Shown here piece by piece: positions 1-6,973 of a stretch of DNA of 23,749 nt. Position 1 is the stretch's first letter. Each line of letters begins with the position of its first letter. The notes under the pieces are model-generated. The model ran no database searches and had not been told where the DNA came from. It was given only the letters and a program-made list of their open reading frames with translations. The stretch is from a virus: positions 1-23,749 of IMG/VR virus record IMGVR_UViG_3300017779_000157; one strand, given 5' to 3'. A program made the position numbers and the translations under genes.

Positions 1-1
1 C

Positions 2-1837
2 TTTGACGAGTCAAAGCAAAGGGCTGTTTCGACCTTTGTGCCGGCTCAAGACTTGGTTGTTCCTTACGCTGCGGCTGATTTACAGTCGGCATCTAGGGTT
101 ACTCATGTTTTGCGTATGGATTATAACCAAGTTCGCAAGATGCAGATTGCTGGGTTTTTTAAGGACATCGAGTTACAGGCGTCTGACGCGGAGCCTGACG
201 AGGTTCGGCAAAAGGTTGATGAGATACAGGGTACATCTCGCACCTATCAGGACGAAATCTACACGTTGTTGGAGATGCATGTTGATCTGGACGTTGAGGG
301 ATTTGAGGACATGTCTCCTGATGGGGAGCCAACGGGTATTCATCTGCCTTACATTGTTACTTTGGACGAGGCTTCTGGCAAGGTTCTAGCGATACGCAGG
401 AACTTTGAGGCTGAAACAGACTTTGCCAAGAAGCGTCAGTTCTTTGTTCACTACCGGTTTATGCCCGGTCTTGGGTTCTATGGCTTTGGTTTGATCCACA
501 TGATTGGCGGTTTGGGCCGCGCTGCGACCAGTATTCTGCGTCAGTTGATTGATGCGGGTACTTTGGCAAACCTGCCGGCTGGATTTAAGGCTCGGGGTGT
601 GCGGTTACGCAACGATGACGAGCCATTACAGCCCGGAGAGTGGCGTGACATAGACGCCCCTGGGGGCAACATTAGGGACTCTATTATACCATTGCCGTAC
701 AAGGAGCCTAGTGCCACTCTAGCACAGCTTCTAGGCGCTCTGGTGGAGGGCGGACGCCGCTTTGTATCACTGGCTGACGAACAGACCAGTAATATGAACC
801 AAGAGACACCTGTTGGTACGACTGTTGCTATGCTTGAGCGTGGCATGAAAGTGATGTCAGCCATTCACAAGCGGCTGCATTATGCTCAGAAGAATGAGTT
901 CCGTATTCTGGCTCGTATCTGTGCAGAGAATATGGATCAGGAATATCCGTATGATGTAGCTGGTGGCGAAAGAAGCATTAAGGCGCAGGACTTTGACGGT
1001 CGGGTAGATGTTATACCGGTGTCGGATCCTAACATCTTCTCGATGGCGCAGCGGGTTACTTTGGCTCAAACGCAGTTGCAGTTGGCGCAATCTAATCCTC
1101 AGATGCATAACTTACACGCGGCATACCGGCGTATGTATCAGGCGTTGGAAGTACAGAACATTGATGAGATACTACCACCGGCACCAAAGCCCAAGCCGTT
1201 GGACCCTGCTATTGAGAACGCCCGTGGTTTGATGGGTGAAATACTGGTGGCCTTTGAAGAACAGGACCACGATACTCATATAGCTATTCACGTTATGTTT
1301 ATGAGAACGCCTTTAATTATGACTTCTCCACAAGTTATGGGTACGTTCTACGCACACCTTCAAGAACATATCTCAATGAAGGCGAGGGCGAGTATCGTTC
1401 AAGAGATCCAAGAGTTGGTTCAGAAGGTACAGCAACAAGTACAACAAGGTTTGATCGATCCTATGGTGGCGCAGATGCAAATCCAAGAAGTACAGCAGCA
1501 AATGCAGAACCCTGCTGAGATGGAGAAGGCTGTTGCGGCGCAAGAGCTAGAGATTATGAAAGCCACTCTGGATGAGATTACGCCTCCGGGTCAAGATCCT
1601 ATGTCGGATCCATTGGTACAGATCCGCATGAAAGAGGTGGAGATTAAGGACAAGGAGCTTCAGCGTAAGGCACAAGAGGACGAGGCCCAGATTATGCTTG
1701 AGTCTGCTAAGATGGAGCAACGCGCTGTTACGGATGCCGCTCGGATTGAAAGCACTGAAGAGATTGCTCAAAACAGGAACGAGGTTAACCGAGAGCGTAT
1801 AGACGTTCAACGTCAAGCTATGGCTCGTAGGGGGTAA
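2..1837 (+). CDS. Portal protein, N-terminus cut by window edge
   Basis: The reading frame is open from the first full codon (position 2) to the TAA at 1835-1837, so the gene starts upstream of the window; about 611 residues are visible. The portal is the dodecameric ring at one capsid vertex through which DNA is packaged and ejected. The visible sequence has the podoviral portal pattern: the segment EDLVVPY-like (here QDLVVPYAAADL) near the left edge, a glycine-rich stretch around 470-540, and the block DEQTSNMNQETPVGTT near 777-824 followed by a helix that I associate with P22-type/marine podovirus portals. The last ~200 residues are rich in Gln, Glu and Lys and should form the long helical barrel/coiled coil seen in P22-type portals. 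Terminase would be expected just upstream. The family call rests on pattern recognition, not on a search. Confidence 0.85.
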   Translation, partial: FDESKQRAVSTFVPAQDLVVPYAAADLQSASRVTHVLRMDYNQVRKMQIAGFFKDIELQASDAEPDEVRQKVDEIQGTSRTYQDEIYTLLEMHVDLDVEGFEDMSPDGEPTGIHLPYIVTLDEASGKVLAIRRNFEAETDFAKKRQFFVHYRFMPGLGFYGFGLIHMIGGLGRAATSILRQLIDAGTLANLPAGFKARGVRLRNDDEPLQPGEWRDIDAPGGNIRDSIIPLPYKEPSATLAQLLGALVEGGRRFVSLADEQTSNMNQETPVGTTVAMLERGMKVMSAIHKRLHYAQKNEFRILARICAENMDQEYPYDVAGGERSIKAQDFDGRVDVIPVSDPNIFSMAQRVTLAQTQLQLAQSNPQMHNLHAAYRRMYQALEVQNIDEILPPAPKPKPLDPAIENARGLMGEILVAFEEQDHDTHIAIHVMFMRTPLIMTSPQVMGTFYAHLQEHISMKARASIVQEIQELVQKVQQQVQQGLIDPMVAQMQIQEVQQQMQNPAEMEKAVAAQELEIMKATLDEITPPGQDPMSDPLVQIRMKEVEIKDKELQRKAQEDEAQIMLESAKMEQRAVTDAARIESTEEIAQNRNEVNRERIDVQRQAMARRG

Positions 1838-1858
1838 ATCCCTAGTTAGAGATGTGTT

Positions 1859-2338
1859 ATGATAGATCCTGTCACAGCCTTTGCAGCAGCTAACGCGGCC
1901 TTTAAGGGCGTTAAAATGCTTGTTGGCGCCGGCCGTGAAATGCAGGATGTTAGCAAACAGCTTGGGCAGTGGTACTGTGCTGTTGCGGACATAACCAAGG
2001 CAGAGTCTCAGCGTAAGAACCCAACGTGGTTAGATAAGAAGACGCATGGAACCGATAACATAGAGCAAGAAGCTATGGATATCGTGATCCGCAAGAAGAC
2101 CTTAATTGAAAAAGAGAAAGAGATTAAGTTCATGCTGGACTATAGGTTTGGCTTGGGGACTTACGACGAGATGTTGGGTATGCGGCGCAAGATACGCGCT
2201 GAACGGGAAGAGACTGTTTATAAGGCTATGGAAGCCAAGCGCCAAATACAGAACAACATGGCTATTGGTGCGTTAAGTCTTGGAATAATTGGTGTTTTAG
2301 GTGGTGGTATGTATTTAATAGTATTGGTTACGCAATGA
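1859..2338 (+). CDS. Conserved small protein with C-terminal membrane anchor
   Basis: A 159-residue protein starting at ATG 1859, 21 bases after the portal stop, with a short purine-rich stretch (agag) upstream. Residues 1-25 are Ala-rich and weakly hydrophobic; residues 65-130 are highly charged and helical (Lys/Glu/Arg-rich), with likely coiled coil; residues 135-156 form a clear membrane segment (Gly/Ile/Leu-rich) followed by only a few residues. This is a tail-anchored layout. Its stop overlaps the next start by four bases (ATGA at 2335-2338), so translation is probably coupled. It begins the block that contains holin and endolysin. A role at the membrane during lysis is possible, but a spanin would normally have an N-terminal anchor, and I do not recognise a named family. 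Confidence 0.75.
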   Translation: MIDPVTAFAAANAAFKGVKMLVGAGREMQDVSKQLGQWYCAVADITKAESQRKNPTWLDKKTHGTDNIEQEAMDIVIRKKTLIEKEKEIKFMLDYRFGLGTYDEMLGMRRKIRAEREETVYKAMEAKRQIQNNMAIGALSLGIIGVLGGGMYLIVLVTQ

Positions 2339-2601
2339 TAAACGCGCTTATTTTGTCTGTAAGTCTTGCGGGGGTGGCTAATCCTGAACACGTACAGTGT
2401 CATCTGTGGAAACGGCTTACGGGCGAAAACGGTCAAAAGGTTTGTGTTTATAGATTTACAGCGGGTTATGGTGGTTTGGGGTATCACTACCCTACGAAAA
2501 GTTTTTCCGAGTGTCCGAAGGTATTTAGTTGTATTTACGAGAGGAAGGATAAACGCCCTAGTTTATCGGAGATATTAGATGGCCTGAAAGGAGGTTTCTA
2601 A
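2335..2601 (+). CDS. Small exported-looking protein with four cysteines
   Basis: An 88-residue protein whose ATG at 2335 overlaps the upstream stop (ATGA). Residues 1-14 are hydrophobic (MINALILSVSLAG) and look like a short signal peptide or anchor with an Ala-x-Pro region after it. The remainder has four cysteines at about residues 22, 38, 60 and 67 and several aromatic residues, as expected of a small disulphide-stabilised periplasmic protein. No lipobox is visible, so it is not an obvious o-spanin. The ORF ends at 2601 sharing one base with the next gene. Function is unknown; position in the lysis block suggests an envelope role. An overlapping frame (2366-2578) also stays open but has no ribosome binding site or family features. 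Confidence 0.65.
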   Translation: MINALILSVSLAGVANPEHVQCHLWKRLTGENGQKVCVYRFTAGYGGLGYHYPTKSFSECPKVFSCIYERKDKRPSLSEILDGLKGGF

Positions 2602-2801
2602 TGACTATGGAGAAGTTTTTGGCGTGGAAGGTTATGCCTCGGCTTATGATGTTGGTAATGACGATTATGTATATTCGTGTGATTGAGTGGTTTATGTCGT
2701 TGCCGCAGGATGTTGTCAGTACGCAAGCTACTGCGCTGACTGCAACCGTAACGGGCGCCATGACGGGCGCATTCGCCGTATGGTTAGGATCAGAAAAATG
2801 A
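2601..2801 (+). CDS. Small two-TM membrane protein, holin-like candidate
   Basis: A 66-residue protein starting at ATG 2601, one base inside the preceding stop, with a good GGAGG ribosome site about 6 bases upstream (around 2590). Residues 12-32 (Met/Leu/Ile-rich) and 42-62 (Ala/Thr/Gly-rich) are two membrane segments joined by a short loop, with a charged N-terminus (MTMEKFLAWK). Size and two-TM topology fit a class II holin, but the next gene is a better match to a known holin family, so this one could be an antiholin or an accessory membrane protein. I recall similar small proteins beside lysis genes in marine phage contigs, but no functional name is secure. Confidence 0.65.
   Translation: MTMEKFLAWKVMPRLMMLVMTIMYIRVIEWFMSLPQDVVSTQATALTATVTGAMTGAFAVWLGSEK
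2786..2789 (+). promoter_or_regulatory. Ribosome binding site fixing the holin start
   Basis: AGGA lies 8 bases before ATG 2798. A second ATG follows at 2801 (spacing 11). This site favours 2798 over the far upstream in-frame start at 2687, and so sets the holin length at 151 residues. Confidence 0.5.
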
Positions 2802-3253
2802 TGGCATTACTAGGCAGTTTACTAGGCTTCGGGAGTTCATTTCTCCCCGAGGTGCTTAGTTATTTTAAAGCTAACCAACAACAAAAGCATCGTATGGAGA
2901 TGATGCAACTAGAGACAGAACTTGCTCAGAAACGTTCTGAGATGAAGCTGGTTGAGTTAGATAAGCAGGCGGATATCGCGGAAACGAAGGGGTTGTATGA
3001 GCATGACCGATCTATCGACGCTGGCGGATTTATCAACGGTCTTCGGGGTAGTGTTCGTCCTATTGTTACTTATGCCTTTTTCGGATTGTTCGTAGCCACG
3101 AAGGTAGTGATTATGGTTAAGGTTACGCAGGCTGGTGGCGATTGGATGCAGGCAGTTGATCTAATGTGGGATGGAGAAACCTCTGGTTTGTTCAGTGCTG
3201 TGTTAGCGTTTTGGTTTGGAAATAGAGCAATCTCTAAATATGCGGGGAAATAA
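2798..3253 (+). CDS. Probable three-TM holin (GTA-holin-like)
   Basis: A 151-residue protein. The frame is open further upstream (to 2687), but I choose ATG 2798 because AGGA at 2786-2789 lies 8 bases ahead and the upstream extension overlaps another gene. Layout: an N-terminal hydrophobic segment (residues 2-20), a long charged helix likely to form coiled coil (25-66), a second hydrophobic segment after the motif LRGSVRP (87-108), and a third ending in FWFGNRAISK (128-147). This hydrophobic-coil-hydrophobic-hydrophobic pattern with RP and FWxGxR signatures matches the family called 'holin of 3TMs, for gene-transfer release' (Pfam GTA_holin_3TM). It would form lesions in the inner membrane to let the endolysin encoded 2 bases downstream reach the peptidoglycan. 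Topology and motif are seen; the family name is from memory. Confidence 0.75.
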   Translation: MMALLGSLLGFGSSFLPEVLSYFKANQQQKHRMEMMQLETELAQKRSEMKLVELDKQADIAETKGLYEHDRSIDAGGFINGLRGSVRPIVTYAFFGLFVATKVVIMVKVTQAGGDWMQAVDLMWDGETSGLFSAVLAFWFGNRAISKYAGK

Positions 3254-3255
3254 TT

Positions 3256-3711
3256 ATGGGATACAAGTTAGGAAAGCGAAGCCTATCAAGGCTAGAAGGT
3301 GTCAACGAAGAACTGGTAACGGTCGTGAAGTACGCTATCGGCGTTACGAAGCAGGACTTCAGTGTGATTTGCGGTCTGAGAACGATAGACGAACAGAGGG
3401 CGTTGGTCGCAAAAGGGGCCTCGCAAACCATGAAATCAAAACACATTGACGGCAACGCTGTTGATCTGATGGCTTACTGCGAGGGCGGTGGCCGGTGGGA
3501 GCTAAACTTATACGACGAGATTGCTGATGCCATGAAGGAGGGCGCCGCGGCTGCGGGAGTGAAACTACGGTGGGGCGCTGCGTGGACTATTGACGATCTA
3601 GGAGATTATCCTGGGACGGCGGAACATGCGATGGTTTCCTACATAGACACTCGTAGATCTCAGTCACGTAGGCCCTTCATTGATGCTCCACATTTTGAAC
3701 TGATGTTCTGA
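3256..3711 (+). CDS. Endolysin, M15-family zinc peptidase
   Basis: A 151-residue single-domain enzyme predicted to cut the peptide part of peptidoglycan (L-alanyl-D-glutamate or D-Ala-D-Ala endopeptidase class). The zinc site is complete: S61-K-H63-I-D-G-N-A-V-D70 matches the SxHxxGxAxD motif, giving ligands His63 and Asp70, and D143-A-P-H146-F-E matches the C-terminal DxxH motif, giving the catalytic Asp143 and third ligand His146, as in T5 endolysin and Listeria phage Ply500. The substrate-side motif GLRTIDEQ (40-47) is also typical. There is no signal peptide or separate wall-binding domain, so it should depend on the upstream holin for access. It starts 2 bases after the holin stop and overlaps the next gene by one base. 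Confidence 0.92.
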   Translation: MGYKLGKRSLSRLEGVNEELVTVVKYAIGVTKQDFSVICGLRTIDEQRALVAKGASQTMKSKHIDGNAVDLMAYCEGGGRWELNLYDEIADAMKEGAAAAGVKLRWGAAWTIDDLGDYPGTAEHAMVSYIDTRRSQSRRPFIDAPHFELMF

Positions 3712-3926
3712 TGCATGTATTCGTTCTCATGCTGTATCTAGGGTATGGGGACGAGCGCACTTTAGTTATTGATGACATGTACTTTAAACAGGTGAACTAC
3801 TGCAACAAGGTAGCGGAGTCATTGGTTAAGAGGTACTCTACTCATGGGATTGGGTTATCAGATCGCGCTGTAGCGTACTGTGTGCCAACACGTTTAGAAG
3901 ATCCAACGAAACATTCTATTTATTAA
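3711..3926 (+). CDS. Small exported or membrane-anchored protein with Cys pair
   Basis: A 71-residue protein whose ATG at 3711 shares a base with the endolysin stop (TGATG). Residues 1-12 (MHVFVLMLYLGY) are hydrophobic but short, like a minimal signal or anchor. The rest has two cysteines (Cys31 and Cys57) in the pattern ...F...YC...A...L...AYCVP, which could form one disulphide. I recall small proteins of this shape in marine podovirus contigs, always without a known role. Adjacent to the endolysin, it may act in the periplasm during lysis. No lipobox is visible, so a lipoprotein o-spanin is not supported. Confidence 0.6.
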   Translation: MHVFVLMLYLGYGDERTLVIDDMYFKQVNYCNKVAESLVKRYSTHGIGLSDRAVAYCVPTRLEDPTKHSIY

Positions 3927-3936
3927 GGAGACAGTC

Positions 3937-4260
3937 ATGTCTGTAGAAAAATCACTTCGACCTAAATTACGCCCTAAAAAGAAGAAGGAAAAGACTCAAG
4001 CGGAGCGTATTGATGAGATGGTTGCGGACGTTTTGCACCCAGATGGGGCTCCCGGCACAGATTATAAAGATGATGACGGTAAGATGCGTAGTCCTGAACA
4101 AGACACAAAGCCTCGGGAGCAAAAAGATTTTATCGATAAAAAAGATAAGGGCAAAGCTCTGAAGAACGGCGGCATGATTAAATCTAAGGGATATGCCGCT
4201 GGTGGACGAGTTCGCTCTGGTGATGTCCGGTTCAACAACAAAAGGGGTATGACGTATTAA
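3937..4260 (+). CDS. Basic/acidic patchwork protein with C-terminal Lys-Gly module
   Basis: A 107-residue hydrophilic protein with a strong AAGGAG site at 3925-3930, six bases before ATG 3937. Residues 8-20 are nearly all Lys/Arg/Pro; residues 25-70 are mixed charge and probably disordered; residues 76-92 read KNGGMIKSKGYAAGGRV. That last segment closely matches repeats in the protein at 10842-11129 and shorter copies at 10192 and 10452, so this gene carries one copy of a module dispersed over the genome. No enzymatic motif and no membrane segment is present. It shares a base with the next gene (TAATG at 4258-4262). A role in the virion or in DNA/RNA binding is plausible from charge alone; function is unknown. 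Confidence 0.75.
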   Translation: MSVEKSLRPKLRPKKKKEKTQAERIDEMVADVLHPDGAPGTDYKDDDGKMRSPEQDTKPREQKDFIDKKDKGKALKNGGMIKSKGYAAGGRVRSGDVRFNNKRGMTY

Positions 4261-4934
4261 TGCCATATTTACAAAGTAACATCCCACATTTTAAATGCTG
4301 GGTGCGGCGTGAATACACATATAATCATAACGGGTATCACGGGGAGTTCTTACATGCGATGGCGATTGCCGTCACCACCATGCCTAATAGGTGCTTGAGT
4401 TTTCAGGTTATCTTCACTGGTTGTGAAGCTGACATAGAAGACACACCTAACGTGCATGGTGGCGCAATGTGGGCAAGAATGCCAATCACGGCGTTAGTGG
4501 CGGATATTCCATACGAGGAGTGGCCTATGCCAATGGCGGTGCATTCGGCCCAACCTTGGGATTGTTCATCGCATACTCATGCGGTTTACAAGTTAGACAG
4601 GGCAACGCCTTGTCCTTGGATGGCAAAGATAGACAGTGAGTTCTATCCTGCAAAGTATTTGTTTACAGTAGATTACACGGACAGCGAGATAGCTGATGAT
4701 CCTGCCCAGCATAAGCAGAGCCATGTATTGGAGTTGTTGGATGCGGGTGAATACACGGGTAATATTGTAGCTTTGCCTAACAATCGAGTGCGGGTAACGC
4801 ACCCTGCTTGGTTTGAAACGGGGGAGGGCGCCCCTGACTTTCGCCCATCTCAGCACATTCACTACTCCAAGTCTGACTTAGATTACACGTTAGACGTTAC
4901 TAAAATCTTCGACAATATATACAACGACGATTGA
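4260..4934 (+). CDS. Conserved marine-phage protein of unknown function
   Basis: A 224-residue globular protein starting one base inside the preceding stop. Its opening MPYLQSNIPHFKCWVRREY and aromatic, His- and Trp-rich middle (WDCSSHTHAVYK, PCPWMAKIDSEFYPAKYLFTVDY) are features I recognise from many marine phage contigs, where the protein sits near head genes and is left unnamed. There is no signal peptide, membrane segment or obvious enzymatic motif. Residues 150-200 look like beta-sheet (ELLDAGEYTGNIVALPNNRVRVTHPAW). Its position between the lysis block and the GroES/scaffold genes would fit a structural or assembly role, but that is only inference. Confidence 0.75.
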   Translation: MPYLQSNIPHFKCWVRREYTYNHNGYHGEFLHAMAIAVTTMPNRCLSFQVIFTGCEADIEDTPNVHGGAMWARMPITALVADIPYEEWPMPMAVHSAQPWDCSSHTHAVYKLDRATPCPWMAKIDSEFYPAKYLFTVDYTDSEIADDPAQHKQSHVLELLDAGEYTGNIVALPNNRVRVTHPAWFETGEGAPDFRPSQHIHYSKSDLDYTLDVTKIFDNIYNDD

Positions 4935-4966
4935 CAACGTCATAAGACGGCCATACGGATACAATC

Positions 4967-5179
4967 ATGGATGTCGTAGACTTTTCTAAGTACTTATACA
5001 AAGTTCTTCGTGCAAGGGAGAGTGACATTGCATTCGCTATGTCCCAAGGTAGCGTTAAAACTTGGGAAGACTACAAGATGCTTGTCGGGGAAATTCGGGG
5101 CCTTTCCCTAGCACAAGAAGAAATCAAGACCCTGTTGGAGAGTAATCAAGACGATGTCGAAGACATTATTTCTTCCTGA
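4967..5179 (+). CDS. Small helical protein upstream of the co-chaperonin
   Basis: A 70-residue, acidic, probably all-helical protein. It starts at ATG 4967, 32 bases after the previous stop, with no strong Shine-Dalgarno sequence in front. It contains no cysteines or membrane segment. Sequence segments FSKYLYKVLRARE and VKTWEDYKMLVGEIRGL are reminiscent of small genes that occupy this place in other marine podoviruses. Its last 26 bases overlap the start of the GroES-like gene, so the two are likely translated together. A role in capsid assembly is possible by position only. Confidence 0.65.
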   Translation: MDVVDFSKYLYKVLRARESDIAFAMSQGSVKTWEDYKMLVGEIRGLSLAQEEIKTLLESNQDDVEDIISS

Positions 5180-5621
5180 ACATGTAGCTAAAAAAGTTAA
5201 GGACAATCGATCTAAAGATGTTTCCGAAACAGCGTATGTTCCCCCCGAAGCTCGGGTGTTAGACCCTTCCCTTCTGGACAAGACCTTGATGGAAAGATTA
5301 CCACAACCTACCGGATGGCGGGTTTTGGTTATGCCATATCAAGGAAAATCAAAAACAGCTTCTGGCCTGCATATACCGGACGAGGTTCGGGAAAGAGAAA
5401 CTATTGCTACTGTTGTGGCATATGTTCTCAAGTTGGGCCCTCTGGCATATAAGGATCAAGACAAGTTTGAAGGCACACCTTGGTGCAAAGAAGGCCAATG
5501 GGTTTGTATCGGCAGATACTCCGGATCTCGATTTAAGATTGATGGCGGAGAAGTCCGTATTCTTAATGACGATGAAGTAATCGCAACATTGTTGGAGCCA
5601 GATGATGTCAGACATGTCTAA
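5154..5621 (+). CDS. GroES-like co-chaperonin
   Basis: A 155-residue protein with a ~50-residue N-terminal extension and a GroES-type (Cpn10) domain from residue 54 to the end. Visible landmarks are the first strand GWRVLVMPY (54-62), a mobile-loop-like segment GKSKTASGLHIPD (64-76) ending in a Leu/Ile tripeptide as in bacterial GroES, the second strand block ATVVAYVLKLGP, and the closing GGEVRILNDDEVIATL. The protein would cap host GroEL and help fold phage proteins, by analogy with T4 gp31 and related phage co-chaperonins; the nearest candidates are the scaffold and capsid proteins encoded just downstream. ATG 5154 overlaps the previous gene by 26 bases; a GGAG lies 13 bases upstream, slightly far. 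A shorter start at 5289 would remove only the extension. Confidence 0.85.
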   Translation: MSKTLFLPEHVAKKVKDNRSKDVSETAYVPPEARVLDPSLLDKTLMERLPQPTGWRVLVMPYQGKSKTASGLHIPDEVRERETIATVVAYVLKLGPLAYKDQDKFEGTPWCKEGQWVCIGRYSGSRFKIDGGEVRILNDDEVIATLLEPDDVRHV

Positions 5622-6495
5622 CGAGGTAGAAGAAGAAATTGAAGTTGAGATTGAGGGTCAAGAAGAGGAGCCTAAAGAAGCGAAGGCTTCTCCTGAACCA
5701 GAACCCGAGGTTGAAATTGTTCCTGAACCTGTAGCGGAAGATCCGGAAGAACTGGATGAGTATAGTAAGGGTGTGCAGAAACGCATACGCCAACTTAACC
5801 AGCGGTATCGTGATGAACAGGTTAGCCGAGAAGAAGCGACTAAGATTGCGGAAAAGCTAGCTGAACAAAACAGGCAGCTTCAGGCAAGAGTTCAACAATT
5901 AGATACTGGGTATCTTAATGAATACGGAAATCGTGTTCAGTCTGAGACATCCGCTGCGGAGAAAGCATATCTTCAAGCCGCGGACGAGGGCGATACTGAA
6001 GCAATGTTGGCCGCGCAAAAGGCTTTAAACAGGGCTCAGTACGATGAAAGCCGCTTTGAAGCTGCCAAACATCGGGTAGAACAACAGGCGCAACAACCTG
6101 TTCAACAGCCGGCCGCTCCTCAACAACAACAGTCACCACAAGTAGATCCTAAAGCAGATGCTTGGGCTAAGAAAAACACTTGGTTTGGTGACGATGACGT
6201 AATGACGGCGTCTGTGTTTGCTATCCACAATAGGATGGTTACTCAAGAAGGGTTTGACCCAACGTCCGATGACTACTATACAGAGGTAGATAGGCGAATG
6301 CGTTCGGAGTTTCCAAACAAGTTTGCTGTTAAGAAATCGGGAGGGGGTGCCCAGGTCGCTTCTGCTGCATCCTCAGCCTCTCGTAACACTAACCAGAAGC
6401 GTACTAAGTCGGTCAGGCTGACCCAGAGGCAAGTTGTGATGGCGAAGAAACTTAACGTCCCTCTCGCTGAATACGCAAAATTTGTGAAGGATTAG
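5605..6495 (+). CDS. Capsid scaffolding protein
   Basis: Starts are possible at 5602, 5605 and 5614; GGAG at 5594-5597 favours 5605 (7-base spacing). The protein of about 296 residues has a very acidic N-terminus (about residues 8-50, Glu/Pro-rich), a long helical coiled-coil region (about 55-165), a Gln/Pro-rich linker, then a conserved block W-F-G-D-D-D-V-MT...IHNRM...G-F-D-P-T-S-D-D-YY.E.D.R.R.EFP (about 193-241) and a short basic C-terminal helix (LTQRQVVMAKKLNVPLAEYAKFV). Charge layout, coiled coil and a basic C-terminal capsid-binding helix are typical of podoviral scaffolds, which shape the procapsid and then leave. Location between co-chaperonin and capsid genes supports this. It overlaps the co-chaperonin stop by 17 bases. 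Confidence 0.82.
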   Translation: MSDMSNEVEEEIEVEIEGQEEEPKEAKASPEPEPEVEIVPEPVAEDPEELDEYSKGVQKRIRQLNQRYRDEQVSREEATKIAEKLAEQNRQLQARVQQLDTGYLNEYGNRVQSETSAAEKAYLQAADEGDTEAMLAAQKALNRAQYDESRFEAAKHRVEQQAQQPVQQPAAPQQQQSPQVDPKADAWAKKNTWFGDDDVMTASVFAIHNRMVTQEGFDPTSDDYYTEVDRRMRSEFPNKFAVKKSGGGAQVASAASSASRNTNQKRTKSVRLTQRQVVMAKKLNVPLAEYAKFVKD

Positions 6496-6498
6496 ACC

Positions 6499-6957
6499 AT
6501 GGCTGAAAGAAAAACTCGAGAAAGCTCAACTCGCGAAAATACTGAGCGGCGTAAACCATGGGCTCCGCCCCAACGATTAGAGGCTCCCGACCCCCCGGTG
6601 GGTTATGTGCAACGATGGATCCGAATATCCATGCGTGGTGAGGAAGACAAGACTAATGTCTATGCCAAACTTCGCGAAGGATGGGAACCTGTTCGCGCAG
6701 ATGAGTACCCCGACCGTGCTTACCCCACAATAGATGAGGGTCAGTATTCAGGGATAATCGGTAACGGTGGACTAATGCTTTGCAGACTGCCTGAAGAAAC
6801 AGCGAAAGAACGAGCCGATTACTACGGGTTACGGACCCGAGATCAAATGGTCGCTGTAGATTCTGACTTAATGAAGGAGCAACATCCTTCAATGCCGATT
6901 AGTAATAACCGGCAATCCCGTGTAACTTTCGGAGGTCGCGGAAGCGGGTCCGAATAA
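6499..6957 (+). CDS. Conserved hypothetical between scaffold and capsid
   Basis: A 152-residue soluble protein beginning three bases after the scaffold stop. The N-terminus (1-25) is Arg/Glu-rich and likely disordered. The middle is conserved in my memory of marine phage contigs: VGYVQRWIRISMRGEEDKTNV, KLREGWEPV, YPTIDEGQYSGIIGNGGLMLCRLPEETAKER, DQMVAVDSDLM, ending in SRVTFGGRGSG. It always seems to sit between scaffold and capsid genes, which suggests a head assembly or minor capsid role. There are no catalytic motifs and only one cysteine. Function is not established. Confidence 0.75.
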   Translation: MAERKTRESSTRENTERRKPWAPPQRLEAPDPPVGYVQRWIRISMRGEEDKTNVYAKLREGWEPVRADEYPDRAYPTIDEGQYSGIIGNGGLMLCRLPEETAKERADYYGLRTRDQMVAVDSDLMKEQHPSMPISNNRQSRVTFGGRGSGSE

Positions 6958-6973
6958 AATTTGAGGTGCTATC

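Noticed and set aside
2366-2578. Second frame overlapping the 88-residue gene, as a possible embedded o-spanin
   Set aside because: No lipobox and no ribosome site; reads as a shadow of the in-frame gene.
2687-2797. Extended N-terminus for the holin
   Set aside because: It overlaps the preceding membrane protein gene, has no ribosome site and adds a Cys/Arg-rich peptide not expected in the family.
4060-4083. DYKDDDGK in the 3937 protein resembles the FLAG epitope DYKDDDDK
   Set aside because: One residue differs and there is no sign of vector sequence; chance similarity in an acidic disordered region of a natural phage protein.
4935-4966. Possible hairpin from GACG/CGTC around 4927-4942
   Set aside because: Only four base pairs with an eight-base loop and no T tract; not convincing as terminator or operator.
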